Of a DNA stretch of 35,171 bases, positions 34,801 through 35,171 are shown one piece after another. Position 1 is the stretch's first letter. The number at the start of each line of letters is the position of its first letter. The notes beneath the pieces were generated by a model. It ran no database searches and was not told the DNA's origin. It saw only the letters and a list, made by a program, of their open reading frames with translations. The DNA is from Planctomycetota bacterium. Lineage in GTDB: Bacteria; Planctomycetota; UBA1135; UBA2386. The position numbers and the translations under genes were made by a program. The stretch spans positions 1 to 35,171 of the forward strand of contig JAPYTD010000005.1 of assembly GCA_029936315.1 (NCBI GenBank), given 5' to 3'.

Positions 34801-35057
34801 CCGTAATAGACGGGTCGCTCGGGCGACTGGTGCCCATCCTGATGACGGCGCTAACCGCCGCGCTTGGCTTACTCCCGATCGTGTTCGCCGCTGGCCAACC
34901 CGGCAGCGAGATCCTGGCGCCACTGTCGGTCGTCGTGCTTGGCGGCCTGCTGTCGTCAACATTCCTGAATCTGGTGGTTGTTCCGGCCGGGTTCTATCTA
35001 CTCTTCCGTAACCGGCCTCTGCCGACACCTTCCGAACCCCTCGAAGCACTCGAATGA
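31875..35057 (+). CDS. CusA/CzcA-family heavy-metal RND efflux pump
   Basis: A 1060-residue inner-membrane pump starting at GTG 31875, one base inside the adaptor's stop (TAGTG). It has the RND plan: N-terminal helix (PFVVVAMSVLIIATGAYLVP), porter domain with MPVDVFPELNAPTVVVLTE, and helix block with the proton-relay segment GELVDDAIIDVENVFRRL near 400. A second porter region and C-terminal helices with GFITLFGIAVRNGILLVRHY close the protein. The AIIDVEN form is the variant of the heavy-metal (HME) branch. Substrate, monovalent copper/silver or divalent zinc/cobalt/nickel, is not decidable by eye; the operon's His-rich protein supports a metal. Confidence 0.9.
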   Translation: MFRSLIRFSLARPFVVVAMSVLIIATGAYLVPHMPVDVFPELNAPTVVVLTESPGLAADEVEQNVTLPLETSVRGLPGVRRVRSASAIGLSLVWVEFEWDQDIYRARTLVNEKLTAIRELLPPGVHSEITPITSITGEIMLLSVASPDETNTPMELRSYAEFDLRNQLMAVPGVAQVVPIGGELAEYQVHVRQDDLQLYGLSLADVVAAAKRSHTTAGAGYLTNVNGFEIPIRQSGRVRSVEDIRGTVLKQVDGHTVTIGHVAEVQLGATPPRGTAAEGGGSAVVLAVQKSPGTNTLALTDAIDAQLLEAKKTMPAGMTINPHVMRQADFIRISIKNLLSVLLDAAIFVAIILILFLLDVRTTLITLTALPLSLAVAFVVLWAAGLSINVMTLGGLAVAIGELVDDAIIDVENVFRRLRENAGLPVDERRPVVSVVFDASNEIRSSVVFATAIIVMVFVPLLFLQGLEGRFFRPLGIAYIVATLASLVTALTVTPVMCRYLLGNVKAGGAHQDGFLVRWIKARYRPTLQWAMRRGRSLLAVSALLTVLSLSLASTFGSSFLPTFNEGTFTVFLMAPPGTSLEESNRMAIGVEKQMTMLPGVRAVVRRTGRAERDEHAEPVSSSEIEVSVLPGHDRSEVRRAIDGVLASVPGISTSVGQPIEHRLSHVLSGTPAAIAVIAKGDDLAVLRNLAKRLESALGDVPGTRDVNANREVMITSLPIRYDQQALAAAGLSPADAAEQVQTALAGAHITDVLDGQKRLALTVRLHPDERRDLKSVGRLILRGMNGAMVRLRDVADISLERSSNLIAREDGRRKAVISCNVADGYNLGQVAEAVRIVAEPIVTEAGCSLSVGGQFEAQQSASRTILVMGAFVIMIMLMLVHAAIGSLRASILVMVNLPLSLIGGILAIYVTEGPGVITNTLALTGISGERYEAPVISIASMVGFITLFGIAVRNGILLVRHYFDLLAEGRSLEETVIDGSLGRLVPILMTALTAALGLLPIVFAAGQPGSEILAPLSVVVLGGLLSSTFLNLVVVPAGFYLLFRNRPLPTPSEPLEALE

Positions 35058-35171
35058 TCAAGCAAGTACTGCTGTCCCTCCCCCTCCTGATGATAGTTGC
35101 CTGCAGCGCCAAGGAACCGGAGAACACTCCCGACAACCAACCAGCAAACAACGAGACCGACAATGGCTCGG
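35054..35171 (+). CDS. Lipoprotein, N-terminal part only
   Basis: The frame opens at ATG 35054, overlapping the pump stop by four bases (ATGA), and runs off the right edge after 39 residues. The signal peptide (KQVLLSLPLLMIVAC) ends in a lipobox, with Cys at 17. The mature start is a flexible Glu/Asn/Pro/Asp-rich linker (SAKEPENTPDNQPANNET), typical before a folded domain. As the last coupled gene seen in a metal-efflux operon it may be a periplasmic metal-binding or sensing protein, but nothing of the functional domain is visible. Confidence 0.6.
   Translation, partial: MIKQVLLSLPLLMIVACSAKEPENTPDNQPANNETDNGS

Overview
The window is about 35 kb of GC-rich DNA with densely packed genes. The gene mix suggests a member of the Planctomycetota: a secreted S8-type protease precursor, a HEAT-repeat/von Willebrand A protein, carboxypeptidase-regulatory-like secreted proteins, many lipoproteins, and few clear Shine-Dalgarno sequences. 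This assignment is inferred from gene content; there is no rRNA or other phylogenetic marker here. Almost every Sec signal peptide ends in Ala-Gln, which looks like a lineage habit.

Layout. 1-3008 (minus): truncated start of an S8-like protease precursor and a HEAT/VWA protein, separated by an inverted repeat. 3179-8684 (plus): an SLC13/DASS transporter with two RCK_C domains, two secreted proteins of unknown role separated by a small dispersed repeat, a small Tex-like remnant, and a methyltransferase-fold protein. 8714-13365 (minus): a MacAB-like export operon with adaptor, ATPase and two tandem permeases. 13686-14876 (minus): a patatin-like phospholipase fused to a ferredoxin domain, divergent from a translationally coupled beta-oxidation operon at 15017-19964 (acyl-CoA ligase-like, thiolase, FadJ-type multifunctional enzyme). 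20169-24799 (plus): a lipoprotein, a lipoprotein alpha/beta hydrolase, a parvulin-like chaperone, and an RdgC-like gene pair. 24827-27080 (minus): a small lipoprotein and an M28 aminopeptidase.

27143-28489 (plus) holds the most striking gene. It is an iodothyronine-deiodinase-like/thioredoxin-fold protein interrupted by one in-frame TGA exactly at the redox-active position (C-L-T-TGA-V-P-F). A stem-loop with a leading G in its apical loop lies about 25 nt downstream. Together these indicate a selenoprotein with a bacterial SECIS element. The same reading frame continues into a DsbD-N-like domain and two EF-hands, a combination I do not recognise as a described architecture.

28515-35171 (plus) is a heavy-metal RND efflux operon: a His/Asp/Cys-rich small membrane protein, TolC-like lipoprotein, adaptor, CusA/CzcA-like pump, and the start of another lipoprotein that runs off the window. 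No tRNA, rRNA, CRISPR array, transposase or phage gene was recognised.
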